DNA of 64,000 nucleotides, from the NCBI RefSeq assembly GCF_030269925.1, contig NC_085112.1, positions 9,797,501 to 9,861,500 on the forward strand, in the 5' to 3' direction. Position numbers and translations under genes: made by a program. Below the pieces are notes generated by a model. That model was not told the DNA's origin. It searched no databases and saw nothing but the letters and a program-made list of their open reading frames with translations. Numbering within the stretch: the stretch's first letter is position 1; each line of letters begins with the position of its first letter. Origin of the DNA: Bombyx mori (Eukaryota; Arthropoda; Insecta; Lepidoptera; Bombycidae). This document shows positions 1 to 12,160 of this stretch, piece after piece.

Positions 1-144
1 TGATGGTGAGTAGACATCTCATAGACGTCGACATTCCCAGATGTACGGCCAAGTCGCAAATTATTTAGAATTTTTGTTTTGGGTTTTCTAACCGTTAAAT
101 AACCGTTTTCTAACTTAGAGTTTGAAAGATTTTTTCGCTTACAG

Positions 145-406
145 GTGGCTCTACCTAGCGAACAAGAAGTACAGTAAACGACAAGACCCCAAGATCGAGA
201 AGCCAATCGAGATTAAAGCCTCCGAAATGTTAGAGAAATCTGGCGTCGACAACAAAGCATACGTGGCGGACAGTGAAGCAAACAAACAGGAAAACATGGA
301 AAAGCAACTAAATGTTCCCGAAACTTCTATAGAAAACGTCAACCAATCTCAAATCGAAATGGGATTTACTGAGAGTATGCTCTGCAACAGTAAAATACAG
401 CATTAA
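145..406 (+). CDS. probable terminal exon of an unidentified gene
   Basis: An open frame ends at a stop at 404-406 and encodes about 87 residues beginning near WLYLANKKYSKRQ. The tail is hydrophilic, rich in Lys, Glu, Asn and Gln, with no membrane segment or known motif. A pyrimidine-rich acceptor (cgcttacag) ends at 144 and a second AG ends at 158. A consensus donor (GTGAGT) starts at 6. Joining that donor to the acceptor at 144 would put an in-frame TGA at the exon junction. Joining it to the acceptor at 158 keeps the frame open (Asp-Ala-Asn-Lys-Lys). Either the 158 acceptor is used, or the true donor lies left of the window. I do not recognise the product. A cytoplasmic tail of a membrane protein is possible but is only a guess. 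Confidence 0.35.
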
Positions 407-643
407 CAAAGGACCAATTTTCTTAATTTCTTTTGCCATCAGTTTTTTATGACAAGTTAAAATGTGTTCGTTTAACCTACTTTCGCGTAGTAATGACACA
501 ACGGATCCACATAATTTTTGCTGTTTTTTTTTTTCTGGGAGCACAGTATGTTGGAATACCGGATTAATAGGTACCAATAACTTAAGTATTTCTCGAAGTA
601 ATCTTTGTAAAATAGAATTGAAATTTCGATCTCAAAACTCAAG

Positions 644-735
644 ATAGGTGGCAGCATCACGTTCTCATATCTATGGGCTCCAGTATCCACTTTACACCAG
701 GTGAGCCAAGGAATATGTAGACGTCTAAAATATAA
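644..735 (+). repeat. degraded Bm1 SINE 3' fragment
   Basis: It matches the 3' part of the SINE seen elsewhere in the window (aggtggcagcatcacgt, then tctatgggctccagta and the caccaggtgagc motif). Many substitutions indicate an old copy. Confidence 0.45.
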
Positions 736-2390
736 TTTAAAAAAAAATCGATTGAGTGGCAGCAACACATGACTTAAATTAATTCAGGAAACATGATATT
801 GGAAACATGATGGAATCATAATTACAAAAAAAGCGGGTGAAACCGCGGAGGGCACCGATTTTCTAATAATAAACAATATTTTGTTAAAGTTTTGTGCGTA
901 TTGTGTACTGTTTTCTGCGTTAGTGATATTTGATTTAATTAGTATTTTAAATGCAAAGGTATCGATGGTACATGTATAAATGAGTAAGTACGGTACATAC
1001 GTACGGTACCTACCCACCTTTGCTATTTTAACGTAATGTTTGATATTAGAAGAAAGTCATCGGAGTGGAGATTCAGTATAGTTTTATTTTTTCACCTTGA
1101 AAGACGAAGGTATCAGACAATACAGCCTAATCTTTTGTATATTCTGTTTTATGAAAAAATATATGGAGCGAAATGAAATGAGGGTAATTAATTTCAGACA
1201 TTAATTGGGATGAAATTAAATGAAACGAGATGATAAGGGATTAAATCTAATCAAAGTAAAATGACGGTTATTTAATGAGACCTTTTCAGAGGATTTTTTG
1301 GAAGATCCCGACCAGCTACGTCCTGCGGCTTTGTTTCATTTTCCTACAATTGTGCACTTTAAAAATACTAAATAGTTAATAAACCACTTTCGTTAAACGC
1401 TAAAGCCAAATTAAAAAAAAAAAAAACAAAGCAATTCATAATTTGCTCCTCACATAACCGCCAAAAAGACTCATTGAATATTTATGTGTAATTTTACAAA
1501 TGAAATGTTTTATTGTAAATTGAAAAGATTTTCAATACTTGTTTTATTAATTTTGTGATCAAACAACATTCCTATTTTATTTTTTAGATTTAATTTGTAA
1601 ATATGCAGCTATGTAACAAGTGATATAATAATAATTTACAGAATGATCACCACACTATGAATGTGATCAAAATTGGAACCGTCTGTCCTATTTCTAAGCA
1701 TATTTTTAAAAATTTTGAGACAACAAAAAAATATATCGAAAATAGTAGATATTTAAAAACCTATTAATAAATTTTCTCACTCACATGAACATGTCGATAC
1801 TTTTGTAAGTAAACAATGCGATTACATACTATAAGTAAACATTGATTCATTGATTGTAAAATAGGTTAGAAGAATATTATAACAATAATTTAAACCGATA
1901 ATTTAATAATTTGTTTTTCCTTGTTATACTGTTGGCTTAATACCGCCTCTTGTTTAATCGTTTACAATCTATGCTATTGTCTTCACATTAATTTAAATGT
2001 GCGTTACTCACATTATAAAAGAACCCTTTTGTAATCAGAGGCGGTATACAAGTGCCCTACAAGTTTTTTTCTGTAAGACTGAAATGTTTAAATTTCTACG
2101 CATAAAAATAATTGGGATCTTCTTTTTTTCTAAAATTCCCGACATATGATCAGTGTTTCGACATTTAAGTAGTTTTAAGTCTTCGGTTGTATACGAACTC
2201 GTAGAAAAACTGAATTGTAACATTAGGCAACAGATTTGTGTACTTAGGTTGAAATGTATCTATAGTTAAGTTTTATAAATAATACTTACCTCATAGTGAT
2301 GCTATATTATGTACCTAAGTGTGAATAAACAAACTTTTTTAAATCTGATGTAAATAACTCTTCTTTCTTTAGTGCAGCAGTATTATAGTC
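736..2390. other. AT-rich stretch without recognisable gene
   Basis: I see no supported coding exon here. The only structure noted is a perfect 11-bp inverted repeat (ATACCGCCTCT at 1940-1950, AGAGGCGGTAT at 2037-2047) enclosing 86 bp. Confidence 0.5.
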
Positions 2391-2722
2391 TGTTTTTTTT
2401 TTTTTTATAGCTTACATGCTTGGATGAACTCACGGCTCACCTGGTGTTAAGTGGTAACCGGAGCCCATAGGTATGTTTTAACAGTACAACGGCTACCCCA
2501 CCTTTTAAACCGAAACGTATTACTGATTCAGGACAAAAATAGGTGGGTTGGTGGTACCTACCCGTGCGGACTCACAATATGTGCAACCACCAGTAATTAC
2601 GTAAATTATAAGTGAACCATTGTTAAGTACGTATTAAATTAGAAAAATTAGTAACTATTTACGAGATTCGAAAACCATTGCATCGCTCGACACGAATGCA
2701 CCGGGCGTCTTATCTTTTAGGG
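2391..2722 (-). repeat. Bm1 SINE, near full length
   Basis: Reading the minus strand gives the tRNA-like head (B-box-like gattcga near 2662-2670 and the gcaccgggcgtctta block near 2698-2712), then the body and an A-rich tail, seen on the plus strand as a T-run at 2393-2406. The body is more diverged than in the copies at 28.2 and 46.8 kb. Confidence 0.75.
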
Positions 2723-2801
2723 TACCTACGACTTAAACTATGAGACAGATACTAGATAATACTAATGCTCTATCTAATAATCTATGATACTAAAGCAATT
2801 A

Positions 2802-3946
2802 GTCTAGTCAACAAGTTCAAAAACGTGTTAAATAGACATAAAGCTCCTAAAAATATGTACGATAGCTCATTGGATGCGGAATGATGTCTACAAAAATGTT
2901 GTTTAAGGGCTTGTTAGCACATAAAAATTGCGATTGTTATAAACAAAATAAGATTTAAAAAAAAAGAATTTGGTTTTTCCTTAATAATTTCTAAAATAAT
3001 TATATTTAAGGAATTTAGAAAAAAGATCCTGAAAGAGGAGGAAATTTCCAATAAAAAAGTCCCAACTCCCGGAATTCTATCTCTATTATTTATAAAAAAA
3101 AATTAACGATGAAAATAGCGCTCCGCGAGGTCGTTACGGCATAGGCGCGCCGTCTAAGAAGCCGGTATATCACCTAAAATATTTTTTTTTATAGTATTAA
3201 ATAACAATTTAAAAATTTGAATATATTATGGTGTAATCTAAACACTTGAACGAAAAAAACCTAGGTGAAAAAAAAATATTATATCGATTTTTCAAAAATT
3301 TACACCATTGTTAATTAACTAACTTTTCTCCAATCTCTGTTTTTATAAATTACGGTATAAGTTACAATAATTCATCTATAAATTTTTCCCTTTGTGGAGC
3401 TCTTATCATTTAAGTACTTAATAAAGTATTGCAAAAAATTTTTTTAATCTTTATTATTTTGATAATTATAATTTTTTTTTAATTAACAAAAAATTAAATT
3501 TCTAATAAATGTTATGAAAAATAGTTTTTTTCCGTAATATCTTAATATTGCTGTTTTTGCATCTACCATAGGTATTAATTAACATTTAAAAAAAAAAATT
3601 TACGCTATTTGTTAAGAAATTGTTTATAAACAAATAGATTATTTTAGGGTTTTTAAAAATAATAGAGATAGAATTCCGGGAGTTGGGACTTTTTTATTGG
3701 AAATTTCCTCCTCTTTCAGGATCTTTTTTTCTAAATTCCTTAAATATCATTATTTTAGAAATTATTAAGGAAAAACCAAATTCTTTTTTTTTAAATCTTA
3801 TTTTGTTTATAACAATCGCAATTTTTTATGTGCTAACAAGCCCTTAAAAAACATTTTTGTAGACATCATTCCGCATCCAATGAGCTATCGCACATATTTT
3901 TAGGAGCTTTATGTCTATTTAACGTTTTTGAACTTGTTGACTAGAC
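2802..3946. mobile_element. foldback DNA element with ~300-bp terminal inverted repeats
   Basis: The sequence from 2802 to about 3101 reappears inverted at about 3648-3946 with only scattered single-base differences and small indels. The arms begin GTCTAGTCAACAAGTTC. The outermost bases are TTA on the left and TAA on the right, which fits a TA target duplication (2800-2801 and 3947-3948). The 546-bp core is very AT-rich, apart from a GC-rich patch at about 3117-3165, and has no ORF. The element is non-autonomous and its transposase family is not identifiable from sequence alone. The high arm identity implies recent insertion or gene conversion between arms. Confidence 0.85.
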
Positions 3947-3949
3947 TAA

Positions 3950-4926
3950 ATCTTATATCGCAATATAGCCTTCATAGGTATTGTTAGGGAATTATTCATT
4001 GAAAAGTACAGGCTATTACATTAAAATTATAATTTTGAGAATTGAATACAATTACGTATGCAGCGTGCGCTTGAAGTATAAGGAACTACGTCTTTTAAAC
4101 TCTCAAGAAACGCGAGAAAATGGGCACGGGATCCTTATAGCTTTAATGTTGTTTGCATAAACACGTATATCGCTGTTAATGGAGCCCATAATTGTTTATT
4201 ATCTATATCATACCTGTATACTATTGTGGCGGGTAGCCATCATACAACGCAAGATAATTGACAGATGCCTGAATCTCGCTTACGACATTTTCAAGATAAA
4301 GCGCATATATACAAGTTCCGAACAACAACATTCGGACCGTCGGTCTACCGAGCAATATCATCCGCTCGGTGGAAGATCTTCCCTTTGTCGTATATATATC
4401 CCCAAACTATGTATTACCAATCGTATTAAAACAGTTATTTTTTCTAATCTTTATTAAAAAGTTATAAAATTACACATTCACCATATATACTGTATTATAT
4501 CTGTATAAAAGATTTTAGAAAACCTTATATTCACCTGTTTACAAATTACATTAGCATTGCACAATATAGTAGATATAAAATATTATAATTAAACATCATA
4601 GTAAAATTAAAGGCCTATTAATAACAATTTATATGCTATCAACGATAAAAATGCACAAAATACAACTCATTTATTTGTTTATTATGTTACCCACAGATTA
4701 TATCTAATTAAGATTATTGTTACTTTGCACCATCTTTACGCTGGCAAAATATTAATGTTCTAGGTGTTTTTTTTTTTTTATTTATTTAATACACGTTCGT
4801 AACGTATCAAAATATACTTATTACATTCTATAAACTGATGTTCAAAAATATTACAGATCTCTTTTAAGAAATTAAAGTATAATAAAAATAAAGACATTCA
4901 TAAAACTGTAAAAAAGTAATTAAGGT
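3950..4926. other. unassigned DNA and probable 3' UTR of the DM9 gene
   Basis: No coding exon is supported. On the minus strand the DM9 stop codon at 4927-4929 is followed by AT-rich sequence, with candidate AATAAA signals about 140-150 nt downstream (TTTATT on the plus strand near 4780). The transcript end is therefore inferred only. Confidence 0.4.
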
Positions 4927-7900
4927 TTACACTGTGCAAAGTATTTCGTATACCTTATGAGGTAGTTCTTGGCCGGCGAACGATATGTACAACACTTTGT
5001 GACTCGGGTGCACCTGTAACACAAAAATTATTTGATTATGAAATGATTTAATAATTTGAATATCAAATAATTACCTAATCGATGCTTGAAAGGCAAACGT
5101 GACTAAGCGACAATGCGTGAACTTTACAGCAGACTAATTTAAACTAATTTAAAATTAATTAAAAACTAATTTAAACTACTTTTAAAAATTAAAAAAATAA
5201 TTAATTTAAAAATTTAAAGTTGAAATACGTGAAAAAAAATCTATTTTAACGAATCTAACTGTAGGATTGAAATGATTTTAATAGACCTAGATAAATATTT
5301 ATTTTGCGCATCGAATATGGTTATTGCCTATCATTTATGTATAAAGAAGTTATTGTCCCTTAGTTACGTTTGCCTTTCAAGCGTCGTAATGAATCCAAAC
5401 GTTTCGTCACTCGAAAGCACAGTGTTACCACCAGCCCATTTGGTTATCGCTTGATAATTAGTTACTATCGTATAAATGTCAGTAATATATTAACGACAAG
5501 AGCAATTTCATAGACTTGTGATATAAGGTGAGAGTGAATATTTGACCAGGTCACGGTTGGGATTGCCAATGCGACCAAATGACCAGACAAAGTCTGCTTT
5601 AAATCCAAATCACGAATTTAGCACACTGACAGAAAATCTCAGCACACAGCATGATTGTGCAATAAACGATACTTTTTTTCCTACCTAAGCTGATAGCCTT
5701 GAGAGGCTATTTCAGCGGAACCTTAACTAGTAGGTGAGCTCACGGGGCTCAAATCTAACGACATTGCTAACACGAACTCTAGCAAGAGCCGTGCTTCGCA
5801 GAATCTACCACCAGATCTGAAACGCGACCCACTGAGAAGATCCGGCGAGAAACTCAGTGGGCTGTGTCTGAGGGTTAATTTACTCGTCGAGCCCTTCGTC
5901 GCAAGCGATGGGTTCGACGAGAACGGTGACCGGTGCTTGAGGTACCTAAAAGCACTGTTAGTGGATCGGGAGGATCCGAAATGACGTGTTTGGGGCGACG
6001 TCGACTGCTTTCGATTCTGTCTGCAGGATCGGGAATGTAGTTACCGGCGGCCACGATGAGAGGGTTCTCGTGTCGTGCCGCTTTATCGAAGTGGATGCAA
6101 TAAACGAATGAAGTGCATAAAACTGCTAAGATGACGATGAATGTTTTAAAGAATTTTGAAACAATGCAAGGCAGTATTTGTACTGTGATAAGATTTTCAT
6201 GGAGTACTTAAAATGTGGGGTGACAGAATATAAGATGGGAATATGTCAATTAAATTAAGAAATAATTGATTGTATATACCATACACAAAAGGAGACCACA
6301 AAACATACAAATAACACATTCTAATGTTTTAGAAAAAATATTTGACAAGAAAACTATAATATTATGGTTATACCTTTCCAGGGGTCAATGATCCCTGTTC
6401 CCTAGCCCTGCCAATATACAGAGGTTCACCAGCTGCAGTGTTGCCACCCATTACAGCATTAGGAGGAATCACACCATCACGGCTTTCCAACCACCTGACC
6501 CTTTCAGGACGGGCACAGCACACCTATAGAAAATGAAATATTTCAAACTAAAAGGAATTAACTTCCATGTAATTAATTGGATCTTAACAACTTATATTAT
6601 TTCAATACAATTGAGACTTCAATCTTATGTCTGGGGTATGAGCAGTATTCTCATTGTTTTATGCGGAGTCAGATTACAACTCAACTCTAGATGGGTCAAC
6701 AACTCTGCTGCCCAACTACAGATAGGTAATTAACATTTTTAGGAAGCAATATTTTTATATGTATATTATTATATATTTAAGATTAAATATGGAAGAATTG
6801 TTCATGAATAAGAAAAGAAAATGTTTTAGCACAAGATCACCTTAAATCTGTGAATATACATGACACAAGCATGTGTGTTTAAGAAAGAAATTAACCACCA
6901 CCACCCTCCCTATTACCGTGAAGCAGTCACGTGTTTCAGTTTGAAGGAAGGCAGCCATTATAACAATACTGAGACCTTAAAACTCATATCTCAAGATGGG
7001 TAGCGGCATTTACGTCGTAGATGTCTATGTGCTCCAGTAACCACCTAACACCAGGTGGGCTGTGAGCTCGTCCACCCATCTATGCAATAAAAAAATAAAA
7101 AACTTAGTACAGTACACTATTTCAATATTTAGTGTTTAAAATATTAGTGGTTGCAAATTGATTAAGCTCACCGAAACAGTTGGACTGGAATTTTAATGCT
7201 AAAATACTTTTGAGATAAGATATATTCAACTTTTTTTTTATTTTTACATAAAGAATTTGGCTCCAACGCCTTTGGCATTGATTTTGCCAATGTCAAAGTA
7301 TTTACAAAAATGACCGGTACTTAGGAGAGGGAAAAAAATTACTAAATCTAAATACAAATAAATTTGGTCGGTTTTTCTATACGCGAATCTGTGCTTTTAA
7401 GAGCAGCACAAACAAATATATGTTAGACTAACTACTTTAGAGATAAATATTATCTCTATATATAAAAATGAATTGCTGTTCGTTAGAGAACGGCTGGACC
7501 GATTTGGCTAATTTTGATCTTGAATTATTTGTGGAAGTCCAGAGAAGGTTTAAAAGGTAGATAAATATGAAAATGCTCGGAATTAAATAAAAATAACAAT
7601 TTTGTTTCTCTTTTGATGGTTCCCCGTCGGGCGGATTCCTTTTATTTGTTTTACGTTTATTTTATACAAAAGCTTAGGTCTTTTATTTATCGATTGAGGC
7701 ACTTCGAAGTCTGCCGGGTCAGCGACTAAAGTTAATAAACAATTAATATTAATAGGCTGGGGAATGTCATTTGGAAGGATATCATAAAGAGGGGATACGA
7801 TATTGGGCCAGTCAAAGAAAATGTGATCCAGGGTATCCTCATCTAATCCACTCACAAAGAGAATGGTCACGGACTCTAATTTTGGCAAGAAAAACAGGGG

Positions 7901-10058
7901 AGCAAGCGTGGTCAAGTCTAAGACAGATTATAGCCGAGACAATTTTTTTAGGGCAGTGGGAGGAAAACCAAGGCTATATTAAACTTTGTGAGAAGCACCT
8001 GTGAAAATAATTTTTTATTAATTTTTCAGACTCCATAAGTTTTATGCATTTTTTCAAAAAATATTAATCATTATATTATAAAAGAAAACTTACCTCAATG
8101 TTTTGAACGGCATTTTCTTTTCCTCCCCACGGAACATATGCAGAGAAATGTTTCACGCATAACTTGCCTGGGATTAGATCTCCTTGGAACTGAGACCTGA
8201 TCACCCAAAGGGGACTACCATCGTGACCTTCATAACCAGCCACCACTGCCTTCTCGCTAAGTATCGAAGCATTTTGAGGAGTTGTAGGAACCCATTCAAT
8301 TGTTGCTGAAAATTAGCATATAATAATTATATCGAAACCCTAAATTATTTATCACTCCCATGCAAATTTTTGATATCAAATATAAAAACATAATCAATGA
8401 ACTCACTATCATAGCTCTGGGTTGGTGTCACATAAGGATAGCTTTGATAACCAAATGCACCATGTGGTGTCACATGGCCGCGAGGTGCAGTTGGTGCTGG
8501 CGTGATTCCTGGGTAAGACATTGCTGCAGGTTGTTGTCCGAGACTATACCCGGGTTGGAATGAATGTTGAACATTATAACCAGGCACAGGATAATTTGGT
8601 GGTACATTAGGCTGGCCAGGAGGTGGAGCATTTGCAGGATTGTAGAGCGATGGGTAAATTGGTCCTTGGGGTGGGGGATAATTTGGGTTTCCGTATGGAT
8701 CTGAAATTTAAATAAAAAGTTTTGTTTATAGGTAAATTTATAGAACTGAATAATAAGTATCTTTAGGAAGTGTCAGAATGCTATGTTGACAAAGTAACGC
8801 GACAGATAGCTCTCTTGTCGTGGCTGCCACTAATTTTATATTCAAGCCTGGCTACAGGGCAACAAAAATCTGATGTTACCCTGAACATGTTTTATTGGAT
8901 CTCCCGGATCCAGTCTCAGTACTTTTAGGCTTTTCAAACACCAGTCACAGTCCCCCAGAAACTTGGCGATTACAATGATGAGTTCGATGTGAAGCAGATT
9001 CTGTGAAGCCCTACTCTTCCTAAAACCAGTGTTAACACACTCTCTTGAGCCCCATGATCTCACCTAGCAGTTATAGTCCCTTACGCTACCAGCCAATAGG
9101 TAGAAAAATAAAATTTAATTTATCAAGGATTCAAAATACATTTCAGAAGCATCCTGTATTTCAAAGACAATATTTTTCCCTAAAGAAAACGAAATATTTC
9201 TTGGACGTATGATAAACTATTTAATTTAGGTAATTATAATTCTAAATGTATTCTTAACTTTTTTTGCAAATCGGGCTAAACTAAAACTATCATTTGTTTT
9301 ATACTTTGATGTTCAAGCAAACAAATAAATCAGAAAATATTTTTAGCAAGATTTGGGATTAATTACACCTAGTATGTAAGATTATTTTATATATTTTTTT
9401 AGTAAAATCGCCTGTTACGATTTTGTTTTCTTAACACGGACATGATACAATTTAACTTAGTATCTGATAAATTAAAAATGACAACAGAATATTGCATTAG
9501 ACTATGTAGGTACTTCCAAAACTTTGTTAATATATTGTTGTTATATTGTTCTCTAGAATATAATTTTAATATAAAAATTTAGGATTTTGGAAATATAAAA
9601 TTCGTGAAAACAGTGGTTTTTTTGTAACGAATGTGCGCTTCTGATGAGTCAAGCTAATAATTATTATTATGACATATTGTGTAACCTTACTTTAACAATT
9701 ATTTGTAATTCGATTAAACTTACATACTCAACGTGAATATAGTACCTTTAATCTCTAGGACTTGGAAAATCTAACGAAAATACAATGTTTTCTCAAAACA
9801 ACGTGAAATACAAAAACTTTTTTCATCGTAAATGTGACCGGCACCATCAATGATTCAACGATGCTTAAAGAACAGACATTCTACACTTTTTATTTAGAGC
9901 GGCGTTAATATAGTTTTTCTGTAGGTATCTAAATAAACATTCTTCAGTGACGACAAATAAAAATTTTAGTACCTCAGTACCTAAACACTTGCATCTTAGA
10001 AGGTAAAAAAAGAGGCTATAGTAATTAGGGAAGTATGTGGGTACTTACATCTAGACAT
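4927..10058 (-). CDS. DM9 (DUF3421) repeat protein, five coding exons
   Basis: The coding exons on the minus strand are 10049-10058, 8407-8700, 8094-8305, 6374-6523 and 4927-5013. All introns are GT-AG and all phases agree, giving a 250-residue protein from ATG at 10058 to TAA at 4927. Residues 1-101 (MSRYPYGNPNYPPPQ...) are Pro/Tyr/Asn-rich and low in complexity. Residues 102-172 form one DM9 repeat (WVPTTPQNAS, AVVAGYEGHDGSPLWVIRSQ, GDLIPGKL, AYVPWGGKE). Residues 173-250 form a second (RPERVRWLESRDGVIPPNAV, GGNTAAGEPLYIGRA, GSLTPGKVHPSHKVLYISFA). There is no signal peptide or membrane segment. DM9 proteins are known in insects and bivalves, and some bind mannose-type sugars or respond to microbes. 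The role here is not shown by the sequence. Introns 1, 3 and 4 hold SINE, LINE and Helitron-like insertions. The ten-base first coding exon would be easy for gene finders to miss. Confidence 0.92.
5670..6095 (-). mobile_element. BMC1-like LINE, 5'-truncated 3' end, in DM9 intron 4
   Basis: It starts with the T-run that marks a minus-strand poly(A) tail, followed by the block agctgatagccttgagaggc and the conserved stem-loop at 5828-5861. It then runs into the Arg-rich C-terminal part of ORF2. A 12-bp target duplication (tgcaataaacga) sits at 5658-5669 and 6096-6107, so both ends are defined. Confidence 0.85.
6893..7097 (+). repeat. Bm1 SINE 3' portion, in DM9 intron 3
   Basis: The body motifs are recognisable (ccgtgaagcagt, gagaccttaaaactcat, gtctatgtgctccagta, caccaggtgggctgtgagct) and end in an A-rich tail at 7081-7100. 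The tRNA-like head is missing. Confidence 0.8.
7441..7728 (+). mobile_element. Helitron-like non-autonomous repeat, in DM9 intron 3
   Basis: It begins near tctctatatataaaaatgaa and ends in gtctgccgggtcagc. Copies at 33104-33385, 39020-39131 plus 43975-44163 (split by Jockey), and 61366-61652 share the full length. Two copies end in ctagtt, compatible with a Helitron 3' CTAG end. Helitron assignment is inference from the ends and the lack of a target duplication. An unrelated SINE-like origin is not excluded. Confidence 0.55.
8889..9075 (+). repeat. old diverged BMC1-like LINE fragment, in DM9 intron 1
   Basis: The order of motifs matches the sense strand of the BMC1-like 3' end (gatctcccggatcc, gtacttttaggc, agattctgtgaagc, ccagtgttaacacactctc, gagccccatgatctcacct). 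Identity is clearly lower than in the 5.7-kb copy. The usual stem-loop segment is not recognisable. Confidence 0.55.
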
Positions 10059-11938
10059 TTTCTATTTCGGTAAATTTACTACTAAAATTTCAAAACACTC
10101 GAAATACTTATTTGATCACGGCCCAGAATAGTGAATTTAGAGATCCGACTTTCCGATTAGGTAGGTATCGAAGCGAGATACTACGTCACTTGTTTAGATA
10201 GATTACGCCACTGCCACAGATATACATTACACATAGTAATACTATAAACTGGATTCTAAAGTACATACCTATTATCTCTGTTTTTTTAATATCGTTAAAC
10301 CAGTAATAATACCAAGTATGTATACCATACAGAAATTAATGTGGAATGGATATTTTTACAATTTTTATTCAATTTAATAGTATCTATAATATTTCGGTAA
10401 AGTTATTGGGAATTTATGGAGCTTGTTAATGTCTAACAACCAACAACATAATTACACATTAACGTCACATAACTTGTTCATAGTTTAATAGGATAATAAT
10501 AATAATATCATAGATGGGAAAAATTGGAATCTGTTGAATCAAATATTTTTCTTGATATAGCCAGGAATTATTACCTACAAAGGGATCTTTATGTTAGCGA
10601 TTACGTTCTCAGGTAAACCGATCAATCTAGTAGCAATTGTTATTCTTATCGGCTTACTGAGATGTATAATTTATTTCATCCAAAAGTTACGGCGTTGACG
10701 TTCATCACCGTGAAATGTGATTTCATTTCATTTCTATAGTCAATTTCATTTTTTATACAATAGACATAGCTTTGATTTTTGTTAGAAAATTGTTGGTACC
10801 TATCTCTCTCCTGTTCTATGGACGAAACAAACACAAAAACATATTTGTTCACCTTCTGGAGGATAAAGATAAGGAGAACTTTCTTATAGTAGACAAAACA
10901 AAAAGCATCAAGCTGTAGTAGTGTAAGCAGCAACATCCAACTCACAACCCCACCCAAACAGCGCAATCGTGTTAAGATATTTTATTCTGAATGTAGCATT
11001 TGTAGAGAAGATGCATTTTTTCCACTGAAAGGTCTATGATTTTTTCACTCAAGGCACACACATTCCACTTTTTTTGGTATTCCTTAAGACAAAAAAATAA
11101 GTACTATTTTGGTCTAATTATTATGTCTATATAATAATATTAATATGCTATTTTGAAATGTGCGTCATAAGCGGAAATCTTTCTTTTTTTAATTCACTAT
11201 CCAACTTTAATACTTTTGGTCATCTTTTGGTCACTTGTAGTGACCGTAGGCACCGTAATACGTCCAATTCTTTGGCGGGAATGCAGGTGTTTTGTGAAAT
11301 AATTTATTTTGTTATTAAAATTTTATTGTTTTTTTTAGATTTAAATAATTAGTGTTTAGTGGTGGCTTATTTTTTTTAATTGGGAAGGTTTACAATTGTG
11401 TTAACAGCAAACAAAATCGCTGGACGTGGTTTCTTGGACACTTTTAAAACAGGAAGGATTTTTTTTCATTCATATAATTTTATTGAAATCTTTTATTATT
11501 AAATTCATGTTACCCAACATTTACGGCGTGGACTTGTATTATCTCTTATTTCTTATTTCATTTTATTCAATTTTCCATGTGCTAGTTCACTAGCGTACTC
11601 AACTCCCGTGGTGCCTAAATAGTCTTTATAATAGTTGCCTTGCTTAACGTCTCGCTAATTGGTTGTCTAGTTGCCATCCTCAAAAAAATCCAAACTGGTT
11701 ATTATTTGCCATATGGACTGAAAGTGTGTTTTATTTAGATAATTAAACAAAGTAAATGCTAATCGGTTAGTGATTTAAAATGTAAGGAGCCTAAAAAATG
11801 TTGAAATCGAATTGTTTGTTATCAAGCAATATAGGAACGGGAACTCCTTCGACAATACTGAGCATGAAGTACACATATGATTCAATAGATGGCAGTAATA
11901 CCTGCATAATCAGACGATAGTTGATTTAAATAAAATTA
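10059..11938. other. upstream region of the DM9 gene; no gene seen
   Basis: It contains the DM9 5' UTR and presumably its promoter (just above 10058), but no core promoter element is clear enough to call. No coding exon is supported in the rest. Confidence 0.4.
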
Positions 11939-11939
11939 A

Positions 11940-12155
11940 ATATCGTCGTTGTCAAACCAACATCTGCTATATTGTGTGCTTTTTTGCCTATAGCCTTCAT
12001 ATATATAGCTTATTATATCTATAGCTTTCATTTGATATAGGTACCTAGTTCTTAAAATTTCACCTTCATACAAAATTTTATACGAAAATATTTTTACTCG
12101 TTATTTCAAAATAGAATTTTTGCATATAGCAGATTTTGGTTGGCAGCGACGATAT
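11940..12155. repeat. imperfect hairpin, possible small MITE
   Basis: The left arm at 11940-11972 (atatcgtcgttgtcaaacc then aacatctgctatat) is repeated inverted at 12124-12155 (atatagcagattttggttgg then cagcgacgatat). The 151-bp loop is AT-rich. No target duplication could be fixed. Confidence 0.6.
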
Positions 12156-12160
12156 GAAAT

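Noticed and set aside
6..144. Intron 6-144 joining the left edge to the terminal exon
   Set aside because: This pairing would place an in-frame TGA across the junction. Only acceptor 158 is compatible with the donor at 6.
10676..10966. 96-residue minus-strand frame upstream of the DM9 gene
   Set aside because: AT-rich low-information sequence with no splice context, motif or repeat support.
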